A stretch of 64,000 nucleotides of DNA from Streptomyces jeddahensis (GCF_001642995.1 NZ_LOHS01000051.1:1-64000); one strand, 5' to 3'. Counted from the first letter of the stretch, positions 7,163 through 16,875 are shown. Notes: generated by a model from the letters alone, not told the origin. Numbers and translations: made by a program.

Positions 7163-10108
7163 TCAGCGCAGCGAGAACGTCGCCAGCCGCAGGCCCTCGC
7201 CGAGCACCAGGTACACGTCCTGGCGGCCCTTCGCGGCGGCCGACAGTTCGGCTGTCACCGTCTCGTACGCGTACGTCGAGCCGGTGCCGGACGTCTTCGC
7301 CGTGCCGACGAGTGTGCCGGTCGGGGAGCCGAGACGGATCTCGATGGTCCCGGGGGCCACTCCAGCCACACGTGCGGTGAACTCATCCGCGCCCGCGGCG
7401 AGCTGCGCGTCGGCGAACTTCAGCCACGCCCCGTTCTCCGTGGCGCCCACAGCGGTGCCGCGCGCCTTCGACTCGTCGACGAGGCGGATGCCCTCGTAGT
7501 CGTCGAAGTTCTCCGCGCGGGTCGTCTTGGCGAGGTCCCGGGGCGGGATGGTCTCGCCCTTGACCTTCACCGACGTCCGGGTGCGGATGTCCTCGGCCGA
7601 GGCGCCGACGAGCACGTCGTACGTGCCGGTCTCCACGACCCACTTGGAGCGCGTCACGTCCCAGTGCGCGAGGTCCTTCGTCGCGACCTTGAGCTTCACC
7701 GTCTTCGTGTCGCCCGGCTTCAGCGACACCCGCTGGAACGCCTTCAGCTGCTTGAGCGGCTGCTTGTCGCGCGAGACCCGCTGGTGGGTGTAGAGCTGCA
7801 CGACCTCGTCGCCCGCCCGTGTGCCGGTGTTGGTCACCGCCACCTCGTAGCCGTCCTTCACCGCCTTGACCTGGCCGTATGCGAACGTCGTGTACGACAG
7901 GCCGTACCCGAACGCGTACAGCGGGTCGCCCTTGAAGTACTGGTAGGTGCGGTCGTACTTGATGTTGTCGTACTCGAGGATCGACGGGAGGTCCGACTCC
8001 GACCGGTACCAGGTCTGGGTGAGGCGGCCCGCCGGGTTGGCGTCGCCGAAGAGGACGTCGGCGAGGGCGTTGCCCGTCTCCTGGCCCGCGTGGGTGGTCC
8101 ACAGCAGGGCCGGGATCTCCTTCTGGAGGGCGCCGAGCGTGGTCGGGTAGCTCGTCTCGACGACCACGACCGTGTTCGGGTTGGCCGCCTTCACCGCCTT
8201 GACCAGCGCTTCCTGCGCGGGCGCCAGGCCCATGTCGGTGCGGTCGGTGGTCTCGCGGCCGTTGATCGCGGGCATCGAGCCGACGACCACGACGGCCGCG
8301 TCCTTGCCCTTCACCGCCGCCACGGCCTCGTCGACGCCGCTACGGACGACCTCCTTGGTGTAGTGCGCGGCGTTCTCCTTGGCGACCAGGCCGAGAGTGC
8401 CGTCGTCGCCCGTCGGGCCGAGGTAGACCGGGTTCGACCACCAGGACTCCCTGGTCTCGTAGCCCGCGTACCGCAGCAGATACGTCCCGTCGTCCTGCTT
8501 CTCCAGCTTGAACTGCTGCTGGACGAACCAGCCGCCCGGCTGCGCCTGGTCGTTGACGAAGTTCGCCCAGTTGTAGCCGACGTACTTGCCGTTGGCGGCC
8601 GAGCGCAGCGTCAGCACACCCGCGCCCCAGTCGAAGGCGTCGAACTGCGCGTCCGTGCCGGCGCTCGTGGCGTTCTCCTTCAGCGCCTCGCCGTCGGCGT
8701 CCGTGCCCGCGGTGACGTACTTGCCGGTCTCCGTGTTCTTCAGCGCGATGCGGTCGACGGCCTCGCTGCTCGTGACGTCACCGGATGACCCGAGCTTGTT
8801 CGCGATGCCGTCCTTCGGCGTCACCTCGTACGGCAGCGTGCCCGAGTACCAGTCGGTGTAGAGGATGTCGGCGAGCGGGCCGACGACCGCGACCTCCTTG
8901 GTCTCCGACGCCTTCAGCGGCAGGGCCTTGTTCTGGTTCTTCAGGAGCACCATGGCGTCGGCCGCGGCCTCGCGGGCGAGCTTCTGGTGGGCCGGGCTGT
9001 TGACGACCGACTTGTCGATCTTGCCGTAGCGGCCGCCGTCCGGGTCGAACTCGCCCAGCCGGACGCGGACGTTCAGGATGTGCCCGGCAGCCCCGTCGAT
9101 GTCCGACTCCTCGAGCAGTCCGCTCGACAGGGCGTTCTTGACCGCGGTGGTTGTGGGCGCGGAGTTGGTGTCGTCCCCGGTGAAGCTGTCGATGCCCGCC
9201 TTCAGCGCGGCGGCGTCGGCCTCGGCCTGTGTGTCGTAGTACTTCTGGCTGTTCACCAGGTTGCCCGGCGCCCAGGCGTCGGTGACGTTCAGCAGCTCCC
9301 GGTCCGTCCAGCCGCGGACGGTGTCGTTGAGCAGCGGAGTCACCGTCGCCGGGCGGCCGTTGACCAGGTTGTACGACGTCATCACGCCGGTCACCGCGTC
9401 GGCCTCGATCGCGGGCTTGAACGCCGCTTCCTCGTACTCCTTGAGGACGCGCGGGCGCAGGTCGGACGAGGTGGTGTCGCGGCGGATCTCGTTGTTGTTG
9501 GCGAGGAAGTGCTTGATCGTGGGCGCCGTCTTGAGGTGGTCTGGGTCGCCGCCGGTCAGGCCGGTGCCGTAGGCCGTGGCCATGCTGCCCGTCAGATACG
9601 GGTCCTCGGAGTAGCCCTCCTCGTTGCGGCCCCAGCGCGGGTCGCGCAGCGGATTGGCCACCGGCGCCCACACGTTGAGGCCCCAGCCCGCCGGGCGCTC
9701 CTGCTGGAAGCCGCGGACCTCGTCGCCGACCGCCGAGCCGACTTTCTCGATCAGCGAGGGGTCCCAGGTGGAGGCGAGCCCGACGGCCTGTGGGAAGACG
9801 GTCGCCTTGCCGAGCCACGCGACGCCGTGCAGGGCCTCGGTGCCGGTGCGGAACGACGGGATGCCGAGGCGGGGGATCGCGGGCTGGTACTGGTGGAGCA
9901 GGGAGATCTTCTCGTCGAGGGTGAGGCGGGAGAGGAGGTCGTCCACCCGCTGGTCGACGGAGAGCCGCGGATCGCGGAAGGGGTAGGCCGGGTCGTCGGC
10001 CGCCGCGGGCCCGGCGGTGGTGGCGCCGAGTCCGGCCAGCAGCGCCAGCGCCAGGGTCGGTATGGCTGTACGTCTCGCTCGTGCTCTGCGCTGTCTGGTG
10101 GCTCTCAC
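7163..10108 (-). CDS. Secreted multidomain GH3 glycosidase (beta-glucosidase/xylosidase type)
   Basis: 981 aa. Residues 1-38 form a signal peptide (Arg-rich start, hydrophobic core, AAA cleavage). The GH3 TIM-barrel domain spans about 50-350, with the probable nucleophile D277 in LLNVTDAWA. The second GH3 domain (from about 380) is interrupted at about 450-580 by an insert resembling a beta-trefoil/fascin-like module (NTETGKYVTAG, SAANGKYVGYN). A fibronectin-like domain follows (about 740-840), then a C-terminal CBM6-like domain (about 860-981). GTG start with AAGGAG about 9 nt upstream. It is the last gene of the minus-strand sugar cassette and probably trims exported or plant oligosaccharides to imported products. 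Exact specificity cannot be read. Confidence 0.92.
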   Translation of the reverse strand: MRATRQRRARARRTAIPTLALALLAGLGATTAGPAAADDPAYPFRDPRLSVDQRVDDLLSRLTLDEKISLLHQYQPAIPRLGIPSFRTGTEALHGVAWLGKATVFPQAVGLASTWDPSLIEKVGSAVGDEVRGFQQERPAGWGLNVWAPVANPLRDPRWGRNEEGYSEDPYLTGSMATAYGTGLTGGDPDHLKTAPTIKHFLANNNEIRRDTTSSDLRPRVLKEYEEAAFKPAIEADAVTGVMTSYNLVNGRPATVTPLLNDTVRGWTDRELLNVTDAWAPGNLVNSQKYYDTQAEADAAALKAGIDSFTGDDTNSAPTTTAVKNALSSGLLEESDIDGAAGHILNVRVRLGEFDPDGGRYGKIDKSVVNSPAHQKLAREAAADAMVLLKNQNKALPLKASETKEVAVVGPLADILYTDWYSGTLPYEVTPKDGIANKLGSSGDVTSSEAVDRIALKNTETGKYVTAGTDADGEALKENATSAGTDAQFDAFDWGAGVLTLRSAANGKYVGYNWANFVNDQAQPGGWFVQQQFKLEKQDDGTYLLRYAGYETRESWWSNPVYLGPTGDDGTLGLVAKENAAHYTKEVVRSGVDEAVAAVKGKDAAVVVVGSMPAINGRETTDRTDMGLAPAQEALVKAVKAANPNTVVVVETSYPTTLGALQKEIPALLWTTHAGQETGNALADVLFGDANPAGRLTQTWYRSESDLPSILEYDNIKYDRTYQYFKGDPLYAFGYGLSYTTFAYGQVKAVKDGYEVAVTNTGTRAGDEVVQLYTHQRVSRDKQPLKQLKAFQRVSLKPGDTKTVKLKVATKDLAHWDVTRSKWVVETGTYDVLVGASAEDIRTRTSVKVKGETIPPRDLAKTTRAENFDDYEGIRLVDESKARGTAVGATENGAWLKFADAQLAAGADEFTARVAGVAPGTIEIRLGSPTGTLVGTAKTSGTGSTYAYETVTAELSAAAKGRQDVYLVLGEGLRLATFSLR

Positions 10109-10283
10109 GTGTACGGCTCCTTCGGTGTGCGTTGTTGCAGCGGGCGAAGTGATGCGAGTACGTGGGGGGAGTGCGGCGACCGTCCAGCCGTCCCGGCGGA
10201 CACCGTCCGACGGTCCCGGCGGACGGTCGCCGGGCAGAAAGAGCAGGGGCGGGCAGAAAGATCAGGGGGGCAGTGGGCAGGGG

Positions 10284-11294
10284 TCAGTGGGCGGGCCTCG
10301 GCGCCGAACTCGCACGCGCCGTCAGCCGCGGCGCGAGCAGCGTGGCGTTCGGCACGGCTACGCGGTCGAGCTTCTGCATCAGCAGCTCCACGGCCCGCGC
10401 CCCGATCTCGGCGGACGGGATGGCGATCGAGGTGACGGGGATACGGATCTGCTCGGCGACCTCATCGGGGCAGATGGCGGTGATGGACAGATCGCGGGGC
10501 ACGCGCAGGCCCAGCTGTTCGAACGCCTCGATGAGCGGTTCCACGACGGGCTCGTTGTGCACGACGACCCCGGTGAGTGCCGGCTGCTCGCGCAGCAGCT
10601 GCGCCGCGACCTGCCGGGCGGCGGCCGGGGTCGCCTCGCACGGGTGGAAGGACGAGGTCAGGCCATGTTGTTGGGCCGTGGCGGTGAAGCCCTGGACGAC
10701 CCGCTGGGCGAAGCCCGTCTCCCGTGCGTACACCTCGGGAGGCGACCCCACGAGCCCCACGCAGCGGTGCCCGAGCAGCGCCAGATGCTCCACGCAGGCA
10801 CGGCCCGCCGCCTCGAAGTCCAGGTCGATGCAGGTGAGCCCCTCGGATTCGGCCGGGAAGCCGATGAGGACCGAGGGCCGGTCGAGCGCGCGCAGCAACG
10901 TCAGCCGGGAATCGCGGAGTTGGACGTCCATGACGATGAGCGCGTCCACGAGAGCCGAATCCGCGACCCGCCGCAGCCCGTCGTCGCCCTCCTCCTGAGT
11001 CAGCAGCAGCACGTCGTGGTCGTGCTGCCGCGCGCTGGTCACCACGGAGACGGCGAACTGCATGGCGACCGGCACATGGATGCCCGTACGCAGCGGGATC
11101 ACCAGCGCCAGCACGTTCGAGCGGCTGCTGGCGAGCGCCCGCGCCCCGGCGTGCGGACGGTAGCCGAGCTCCCGGATGGACGCCTCGATACGCCTGCGGG
11201 TCTCCTCGGATATCGGGCGCTTGCCGCTCAGCGCGTAGCTGACCGTGCTGGGGGACACCCCGGCATGCCGCGCCACATCTGTGATCTTGACCAA
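10284..11294 (-). CDS. LacI-family transcriptional repressor
   Basis: 336 aa. The helix-turn-helix ITDVARHAGVSPSTVSYALSG is at residues 3-23, with the hinge helix ALASSRSN near 53-60, and the rest is a periplasmic-binding-protein-like sugar-sensing domain. It lies between the GH31 and GH3 genes in the same direction. LacI proteins bind palindromes with a central CG, and two such sites (TCGAA-NCGN-TTCGA) lie in front of the first gene of the cassette at 16839-16852 and 16862-16875; I infer that this repressor binds them and is released by an imported (xylose-containing) sugar. Confidence 0.93.
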   Translation of the reverse strand: MVKITDVARHAGVSPSTVSYALSGKRPISEETRRRIEASIRELGYRPHAGARALASSRSNVLALVIPLRTGIHVPVAMQFAVSVVTSARQHDHDVLLLTQEEGDDGLRRVADSALVDALIVMDVQLRDSRLTLLRALDRPSVLIGFPAESEGLTCIDLDFEAAGRACVEHLALLGHRCVGLVGSPPEVYARETGFAQRVVQGFTATAQQHGLTSSFHPCEATPAAARQVAAQLLREQPALTGVVVHNEPVVEPLIEAFEQLGLRVPRDLSITAICPDEVAEQIRIPVTSIAIPSAEIGARAVELLMQKLDRVAVPNATLLAPRLTARASSAPRPAH

Positions 11295-11338
11295 GACATC
11301 CCCCTCAGCGGTCGAATATCTGTCAGTCGTCGCCCGGA

Positions 11339-13651
11339 CTACTGGGGGTTGCCGGAGGTACGGGATGTGCCGGATGGGCCAGATGTACCTGAAAGGCCCT
11401 GGTCAAGCTCCAATGTGAGGAATCCGGTGCCGGCCTCCGCCCGCGCCGTCCGCCCCTCGGCCGACAGCTGCCAGGGCGCCACCGGGTCGCTCGCCGAGGC
11501 GCGCAGCGTGTCGCCCTCCCGTACGACGGTGAAGGTCACGTCGCCGACGGGTACCGTCACCCGGGCCCCGGGCTTCAGGCCGTACGCCTGCAGGGTCACG
11601 CCGTCCGCGTACGCGTAGTCGGGCCGGTCGTCCACCGCGCCCACCGGGATCACCGCGCCCGGCCGCACCAGCACGGGCGCGCTGAGGAAGCCGTGCCGCT
11701 CGCGCACCCAGCGCGGCCCGGTGACCGTCTCGCCGGTGAGGAAATGCGTCCATGTGCCCTCGGGCACGTAGTACGACACGTCCCCCTCGTCGGAGAAGAC
11801 GGGCGCGACCAGCAGGTCCGGGCCGAGCATGTACTGCCGCTCCAGATGCGCGCACCCGGGATCGTCCGGGAACTCCAGCACCATCGCCCGCATCATCGGG
11901 ATGCCCTCGGCGTGCGCGGTGCGCGCCGTCTCGTACAGATACGGCATGAGCCGCAGCTTGAGCTTGGTGAACAGCCGCAGGACGTCCACGGCCTCCTCGT
12001 CGAACAGCCACGGCACGCGGTACGACGACGAGCCGTGCAGCCTGCTGTGCGAGGACAGCAGGCCGAAGGCGATCCACCGCTTGAACAGGGCGGGAGTCGG
12101 CGTCCCCTCGAAGCCGCCGATGTCGTGGCTCCAGTAGCCGAAGCCGGACAGGCCCAGCGACAGACCGCCGCGCAGCGACTCGGCCATCGACTCGTACGTC
12201 GCCTCGCAGTCGCCGCCCCAGTGCACCGGGAACTGCTGGCTGCCCGCGGTCGCCGAGCGCGCGAAGACGACGGCCTCGCCCTCGCCTTTGTGTTTGCGCA
12301 GCACATCGAAGACGGTCTTGTTGTAGAGGTACGTGTAGTAGTTGTGCATCCGTTCGGGGTCCGAGCCGTCCGCGTAGGCGACATCGACCGGGATGCGCTC
12401 GCCGAAGTCCGTCTTGAAGCAGTCGACGCCCTGAGCGAGCAGCGCCTCCAGCTTCGCCGCGTACCAGTCACGGGCGGCGGGGCTCGTGAAGTCGACCAGC
12501 GCCATGCCCGGCTGCCACAGGTCCCACTGCCACACACTGCCGTCGGGCTTCTTCAGCAGATGCCCGAGCGCCTTGCCCTCCGCGAAGAGCGGCGACCGCT
12601 GCGCGATGTACGGATTGATCCATACGCAGATCCGCAGCCCCCGCTCCTTCAGCCGGGTCAGCATGCCCGCCGGATCGGGGAAGACCCGCGGATCCCACTG
12701 GAAGTCGCACCACTGGAACTCGCGCATCCAGAAGCAGTCGAAGTGGAAGACGGACAACGGCAGATCGCGCTCGCGCATGCCGTCGATGAACGACGACACC
12801 GTCTTCTCGTCGTAGGAGGTGGTGAAGGACGTGGACAGCCACAGCCCGAACGACCAGGCGGGCGGCAGTGCGGGCCGGCCGGTGAGCGCCGTGTACTTGT
12901 GCAGGATCTCCTTCGGCGTCGGCCCGTAGATCACGTAGTACGTCAGCTGCTGGCTCTCGGCGCTGAACTGGACGCGTGAGACGACCTCCGAGCCGACCTC
13001 GAAGGAGACCTTGCCGGGGTGGTCGACGAAGACGCCGTAGCCCGCGTCCGTGAGGTAGAACGGCACGTTCTTGTAGGCCTGTTCGGTGGCGGTGCCGCCG
13101 TCCGCGTTCCACATGTCGACGACCTGGCCGTTCTTGACGAGCGGCCCGAAGCGCTCGCCGAGCCCGAACACCGAGGTGCCGACGGTGAGGTTCAGCTGCT
13201 CCCGCAGATAGTGGCCGCCGTCCGCGTCCCGCATGATGCCCATGGCCTTGATGCCGCTGGTGGTCAGCGTCCGGCCGCCCGCCAGGAAGTCGACGTGCCA
13301 GGGGCCGGTGCGGGCCACGCGCACGGACAGCGCGCCCGCCGTCAGCACGGCGTGCTCCTCGTCGTACGAGACGTGCGAGCCGAAGTCCTCGGTGTTCACC
13401 GTGAAGCGGGGTCCCCGCTCCTCCTCGCCCTCGAAGTGGGTGAGCGTGACACCGATGACGTCGGGCATCGGGGCGTGCGCGCTGATGGTCACGACCGGTC
13501 CCTTCAGCAGGTCACCGCGGTGGCGGATGGGCTGGGTCGGGGCGTGGATCTGCAGGGTGCCGGGCTCTTCGGATGCGACGTCGAGCACCTGGACCGGGTA
13601 GGCGGCGGTGACCCCTTCGCGCAGCAACCAGTAGCCGTCCGTGAATTTCAA
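11339..13651 (-). CDS. GH31 alpha-xylosidase (YicI type)
   Basis: About 770 aa, cytosolic (no signal peptide). It removes alpha-linked xylose, for example from isoprimeverose or xyloglucan oligosaccharides. The nucleophile D415 lies in KTDFGERIP and the acid/base D481 in HWGGDCEATYESM; these numbers are one less than in E. coli YicI (416/482), which supports the TTG start at 13651 (LKFTDGYWLL). A GTG at 13678 is an alternative that would overlap the permease gene by 14 bp. The KTDFGERIP context is specific for alpha-xylosidases within GH31. The C-terminus carries a short Gly/Ser/Thr tail. It follows the permease gene by 13 bp in the operon. Confidence 0.93.
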   Translation of the reverse strand: MKFTDGYWLLREGVTAAYPVQVLDVASEEPGTLQIHAPTQPIRHRGDLLKGPVVTISAHAPMPDVIGVTLTHFEGEEERGPRFTVNTEDFGSHVSYDEEHAVLTAGALSVRVARTGPWHVDFLAGGRTLTTSGIKAMGIMRDADGGHYLREQLNLTVGTSVFGLGERFGPLVKNGQVVDMWNADGGTATEQAYKNVPFYLTDAGYGVFVDHPGKVSFEVGSEVVSRVQFSAESQQLTYYVIYGPTPKEILHKYTALTGRPALPPAWSFGLWLSTSFTTSYDEKTVSSFIDGMRERDLPLSVFHFDCFWMREFQWCDFQWDPRVFPDPAGMLTRLKERGLRICVWINPYIAQRSPLFAEGKALGHLLKKPDGSVWQWDLWQPGMALVDFTSPAARDWYAAKLEALLAQGVDCFKTDFGERIPVDVAYADGSDPERMHNYYTYLYNKTVFDVLRKHKGEGEAVVFARSATAGSQQFPVHWGGDCEATYESMAESLRGGLSLGLSGFGYWSHDIGGFEGTPTPALFKRWIAFGLLSSHSRLHGSSSYRVPWLFDEEAVDVLRLFTKLKLRLMPYLYETARTAHAEGIPMMRAMVLEFPDDPGCAHLERQYMLGPDLLVAPVFSDEGDVSYYVPEGTWTHFLTGETVTGPRWVRERHGFLSAPVLVRPGAVIPVGAVDDRPDYAYADGVTLQAYGLKPGARVTVPVGDVTFTVVREGDTLRASASDPVAPWQLSAEGRTARAEAGTGFLTLELDQGLSGTSGPSGTSRTSGNPQ

Positions 13652-13664
13652 GGCTCCGTACCCC

Positions 13665-14486
13665 TTACTTGACGGCACCGACGGCGATGCCGCGGGTGAG
13701 CGTCCGCTGGAAGACGAGGAAGAAGACGATGGCGGGCAGGACGCCCAGCAGCGCGGCCGCGTTCGTCATCGTGGCGTCCATCAGGCGCTGGCCCTGGAGG
13801 ACGCCGAGCGCCACCGACACCGTCTGGTTGTCGTTGGAGATCAGCATGACCAGCGGCAGCAGGAACTCGTTCCAGGTCCAGATGAAGAACAGGACCATCA
13901 GCACACCCATGGTGGGGCGGCTGACCGGGACGACGATCCGCCACAGGACCTGCCACTTGTTCGCCCCGTCGATCTGCGCCGCCTCGATGATCTCGCGCGG
14001 GAACTGGCCGAGGATCGACGACAGCAGATACGTCCCGAAGGCCGACTGGATGACGACGAAGACGATGATCACGCTGAGCCGGGTGTCGTAGAGGCCGGCT
14101 TCCTTGGACAGGTAGTAGACGGGGTAGACCAGGGCCTCCTGCGGCAGCATGTTCGCCAGTACGAAGAAGGCGAGCACCCAGGGGCGGCCCTTGATCCGGC
14201 CGATGCCGATCGCGTACGCGTTGAGGACCGACAGGACGACCGCGCCGACCGCCACCGCCCCGCTGATCAGCACCGAGTTGACCAGCTTCTGCCCGAAGTC
14301 GACCCGCTCCCAGAAGTCCTTCAGGCCGTCGAGGTAGAGGCCGTCGGGCAGGCTGAGCGGGCCGTTCGCGGAGTACTCGGCGGGCGACTTGACGGCGTTG
14401 ACCGCGACGATCAGGAACGGCAGGACCATGAAGACGGCGCCGATGAAGAGAGCGGCCAGCACCGGGTATCTGCGCACGGCGGTCAC
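13665..14486 (-). CDS. Carbohydrate ABC transporter permease, MalG type
   Basis: A 273-aa inner-membrane subunit with six predicted helices and the EAA-like loop EIIEAAQIDGANKWQVLWRI that docks the ATPase. Its GTG start overlaps the stop of the partner permease by 4 bp, so translation is coupled. No ATP-binding gene is in the cassette; Streptomyces sugar importers of this class usually share the ATPase MsiK. Confidence 0.93.
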   Translation of the reverse strand: MTAVRRYPVLAALFIGAVFMVLPFLIVAVNAVKSPAEYSANGPLSLPDGLYLDGLKDFWERVDFGQKLVNSVLISGAVAVGAVVLSVLNAYAIGIGRIKGRPWVLAFFVLANMLPQEALVYPVYYLSKEAGLYDTRLSVIIVFVVIQSAFGTYLLSSILGQFPREIIEAAQIDGANKWQVLWRIVVPVSRPTMGVLMVLFFIWTWNEFLLPLVMLISNDNQTVSVALGVLQGQRLMDATMTNAAALLGVLPAIVFFLVFQRTLTRGIAVGAVK

Positions 14487-15457
14487 CGGGCCACCCCCTC
14501 CTCCGCGTCCTCAGCGCGGGTCTGCAGACGCAGGCCGACCAGGGCCAGCGCCAGGATGATCACGGTCAGCACGGTGGCGACCGCCGAGCCGTATCCGACC
14601 TGCGTCTTCTCGAAGAAGTTCTGGAAGGAGAAGTACGAGGGGACGTTGGTGGCCCCGCCGGGACCGCCCTTCGTGAGGACGTACACGGCGCCGAACACCT
14701 TGAGCGCGGCGATCGTGCACCACAGCAGCACGACGTAGATCTCCGGCCGGATCTGCGGCAGCGTGACGTGCCAGAACCGCTGCCACCAGCCGGCGCCGTC
14801 CAGCTCGGCGGCCTCGTACAGCTGCGGATCGACGCGCTGCAGCCCGGACATGAACACCACCAGCGGGAAGCCGATCTGCACCCAGACCATCACGCCCATG
14901 ACGCTGTAGAGCGCGATGTCGGGATCGCCGAGCCAGTCCTGCTGGAGCGAGCCGAGGCCGACCGCCTTCAGCAGCTCGTTCAGCGAGCCGTTCTCGGGCG
15001 CGAGGATCCAGCTCCATACGATGCCCGCGACCGCGATCGGCAGCACCTGCGGCAGATAGAAGCAGGCCCGCAGGACGGCCGCCGTCTTCGCACCGAAGTG
15101 CTTGGCGACGAAGTCGAAGAGGGCGGCGGCGAGAACGAGGCCGATCGCGGTCGGGATGACCGCCATCGCCACGACCATCGCCAGGCTGTGCCGGAACGAC
15201 TCCCAGAACGCGTCGTCCTCGAGGAGCCGGCGGTAGTTGTCGAGCCCCGTCCACTTCGGCGTCCCCACGCCCTGCCAGTCCGTGAAGCTCACACCGGTGT
15301 TCATCAGGAACGGCAGGACGACGACTGCGAGGAACGCGAGGGCTCCGGGGAGCAGGAACAGCGCGTACGAGTTGCGGCGGGGGCGGTACGGGGGCCGGGT
15401 GGTCCGGGACTTACCGGTCGCCCGGCCCCCGCCGCTCCGTTCGGCGAGCACGGTCAT
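14483..15457 (-). CDS. Carbohydrate ABC transporter permease, MalF type
   Basis: 324 aa, with a basic N-terminus, about six membrane helices, and the EAA loop QLYEAAELDGAGWWQRFWHV. It is the second transmembrane half of the importer. Its ATG start shares one base with the stop codon of the binding-protein gene (TAATG), a tight coupling. Confidence 0.93.
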   Translation of the reverse strand: MTVLAERSGGGRATGKSRTTRPPYRPRRNSYALFLLPGALAFLAVVVLPFLMNTGVSFTDWQGVGTPKWTGLDNYRRLLEDDAFWESFRHSLAMVVAMAVIPTAIGLVLAAALFDFVAKHFGAKTAAVLRACFYLPQVLPIAVAGIVWSWILAPENGSLNELLKAVGLGSLQQDWLGDPDIALYSVMGVMVWVQIGFPLVVFMSGLQRVDPQLYEAAELDGAGWWQRFWHVTLPQIRPEIYVVLLWCTIAALKVFGAVYVLTKGGPGGATNVPSYFSFQNFFEKTQVGYGSAVATVLTVIILALALVGLRLQTRAEDAEEGVAR

Positions 15458-16749
15458 TACTGCGGCACACCGTCGTCGTAGGCCTTCTGCAGCGCGTCGA
15501 GATACGCGTCCGGCGTGGCCTTGCCCGTGATGAGCTTCTGCGTCTCGGAGACGAGGACGTCGTAGAAGCCGGGGACGGGCCAGTCCGGGTAGAAGGCCAG
15601 ACCGTCATTCGCGGACAGCGTGTTGAAGTTCTCGATGAGGGCCTTGGACTGCTCGTCGGTGATGGCGGACGCGTCGGCCGCGACCGGGACACCGCCCTTG
15701 TTGCCGAGCAGGTTCTGGTACTTCTTCTTCATCGTGATGTCGATGAAGTCGTAGGCGAGATCCTTGTTCTTGGCGCCCTTCGGCACCACCCAGAGATTTC
15801 CGCCCGAGCCCAGCGTCATCTTCGAATCGGGCCACAGGAACGTGCCCCAGTCGAACTTGATCTCCTCCTTGAAGCGGCCGAACCACCAACTGCCGGAAAA
15901 GAAGATGGGATTCTTGCCGGACATGAACGCGACGCCCGCGTCCTCGGCCTTGGTGCCGCTCGAACTCTTCGCTATGTAGCCCTTCTTCACCCAGTCCGCG
16001 AAGGTTTCCGCGGCATAGGTCCAGGCGGGGTCGTGGAAGTCCGTCTTGCCCTTGTAGAGCTCATAGGAATCGACCCAGGAGCGGTCGGCCTTGGAGAGTG
16101 CGAGCTGGTAGAGGTACTGCTGCGCCGGGTACTCCGCGCCCGCGTTGGCGAGCGGAGTGATTCCCTTCCCGACGAAGGTGTCCATGGCCTTGGTGAGATC
16201 GTCGAGGGTCTTCGGCTCGGCGATGCCGTACTTCTTGAAGAGGTCCTTGTTGTAGTAGACCATCGTGTACTCGGCGTAGTTCGGCACGCCGTACCAGTTG
16301 CCGGACCCCATGACGCCCTTGGCGTCGTACTGGCTGGTCGTGCGGACGCTCGGCGCGATCAGCTTGTCCCACCCGCGCTTCTCGACCTCGGCCGTCATAT
16401 CGGTGAGCAGCCCCTGCTTGGAGAGCAGACCGGCCGTCGCGTTGCCCTTGTTGTACTCCATGAGATCGGGCGCGTCGTCCGAGTTGAGCACCATCGGGGC
16501 GGTCTTCTGGATCTGCTCGAAGCCTTTCTCCTCGTAGCGCACCTTCACACCGGGATGGGTCTTCTCAAATTCCTTGATCGCCTCGTTCCAGGCCTGGCCC
16601 ATTGCGCTTTCTGGGGCCTCGTAATGCCAGAGTGTGAGGGTCTTCGCGTCGGACGAACCGCTGTCCGATTCGCCGCAGGAGGCCAGGAGCAGGGTTCCCG
16701 AAAGAACCGCAGCCGCCACCGCCGCCGCACGCCTTCGTGCCGTCAACAT
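15457..16749 (-). CDS. Extracellular sugar-binding lipoprotein
   Basis: 430 aa. A lipoprotein signal with lipobox LLASC (Cys about 25) anchors the protein outside the membrane, followed by a family-1 solute-binding fold (TLTLWHYEAPESAMG at the start, aromatic residues throughout). First gene of the cassette SBP-permease-permease-GH31-LacI-GH3. Substrate inferred from the neighbours: an alpha-xylose-containing oligosaccharide, such as from xyloglucan. Two palindromic operators lie about 90-120 bp upstream of its start. Confidence 0.92.
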   Translation of the reverse strand: MLTARRRAAAVAAAVLSGTLLLASCGESDSGSSDAKTLTLWHYEAPESAMGQAWNEAIKEFEKTHPGVKVRYEEKGFEQIQKTAPMVLNSDDAPDLMEYNKGNATAGLLSKQGLLTDMTAEVEKRGWDKLIAPSVRTTSQYDAKGVMGSGNWYGVPNYAEYTMVYYNKDLFKKYGIAEPKTLDDLTKAMDTFVGKGITPLANAGAEYPAQQYLYQLALSKADRSWVDSYELYKGKTDFHDPAWTYAAETFADWVKKGYIAKSSSGTKAEDAGVAFMSGKNPIFFSGSWWFGRFKEEIKFDWGTFLWPDSKMTLGSGGNLWVVPKGAKNKDLAYDFIDITMKKKYQNLLGNKGGVPVAADASAITDEQSKALIENFNTLSANDGLAFYPDWPVPGFYDVLVSETQKLITGKATPDAYLDALQKAYDDGVPQ

Positions 16750-16833
16750 CCAGTGCCTCCGAAGGGAGTGGGAAGATCACTTGCGGGTGGATCGCATGAC
16801 GCCGGGCTGTCGAATGCCGTCGAATTCGGCCTG

Positions 16834-16857
16834 GATCGTCGAATCGTTTCGACGATC
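16834..16857. promoter_or_regulatory. LacI-type operator 1 (perfect inverted repeat)
   Basis: GATCGTCGAA and TTCGACGATC are perfect 10-bp arms around the spacer TCGT. The inner 14 bp (TCGAA-TCGT-TTCGA) has the central CG typical of LacI-family sites. It lies upstream of the binding-protein gene. Confidence 0.8.
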
Positions 16858-16861
16858 TTCG

Positions 16862-16875
16862 TCGAAGCGCTTCGA
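16862..16875. promoter_or_regulatory. LacI-type operator 2
   Basis: TCGAAGCGCTTCGA is a perfect 14-bp palindrome with the same arms as operator 1; the centres are 23 bp apart, about two helical turns. Such pairs allow two dimers to bind on the same DNA face. Confidence 0.8.
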
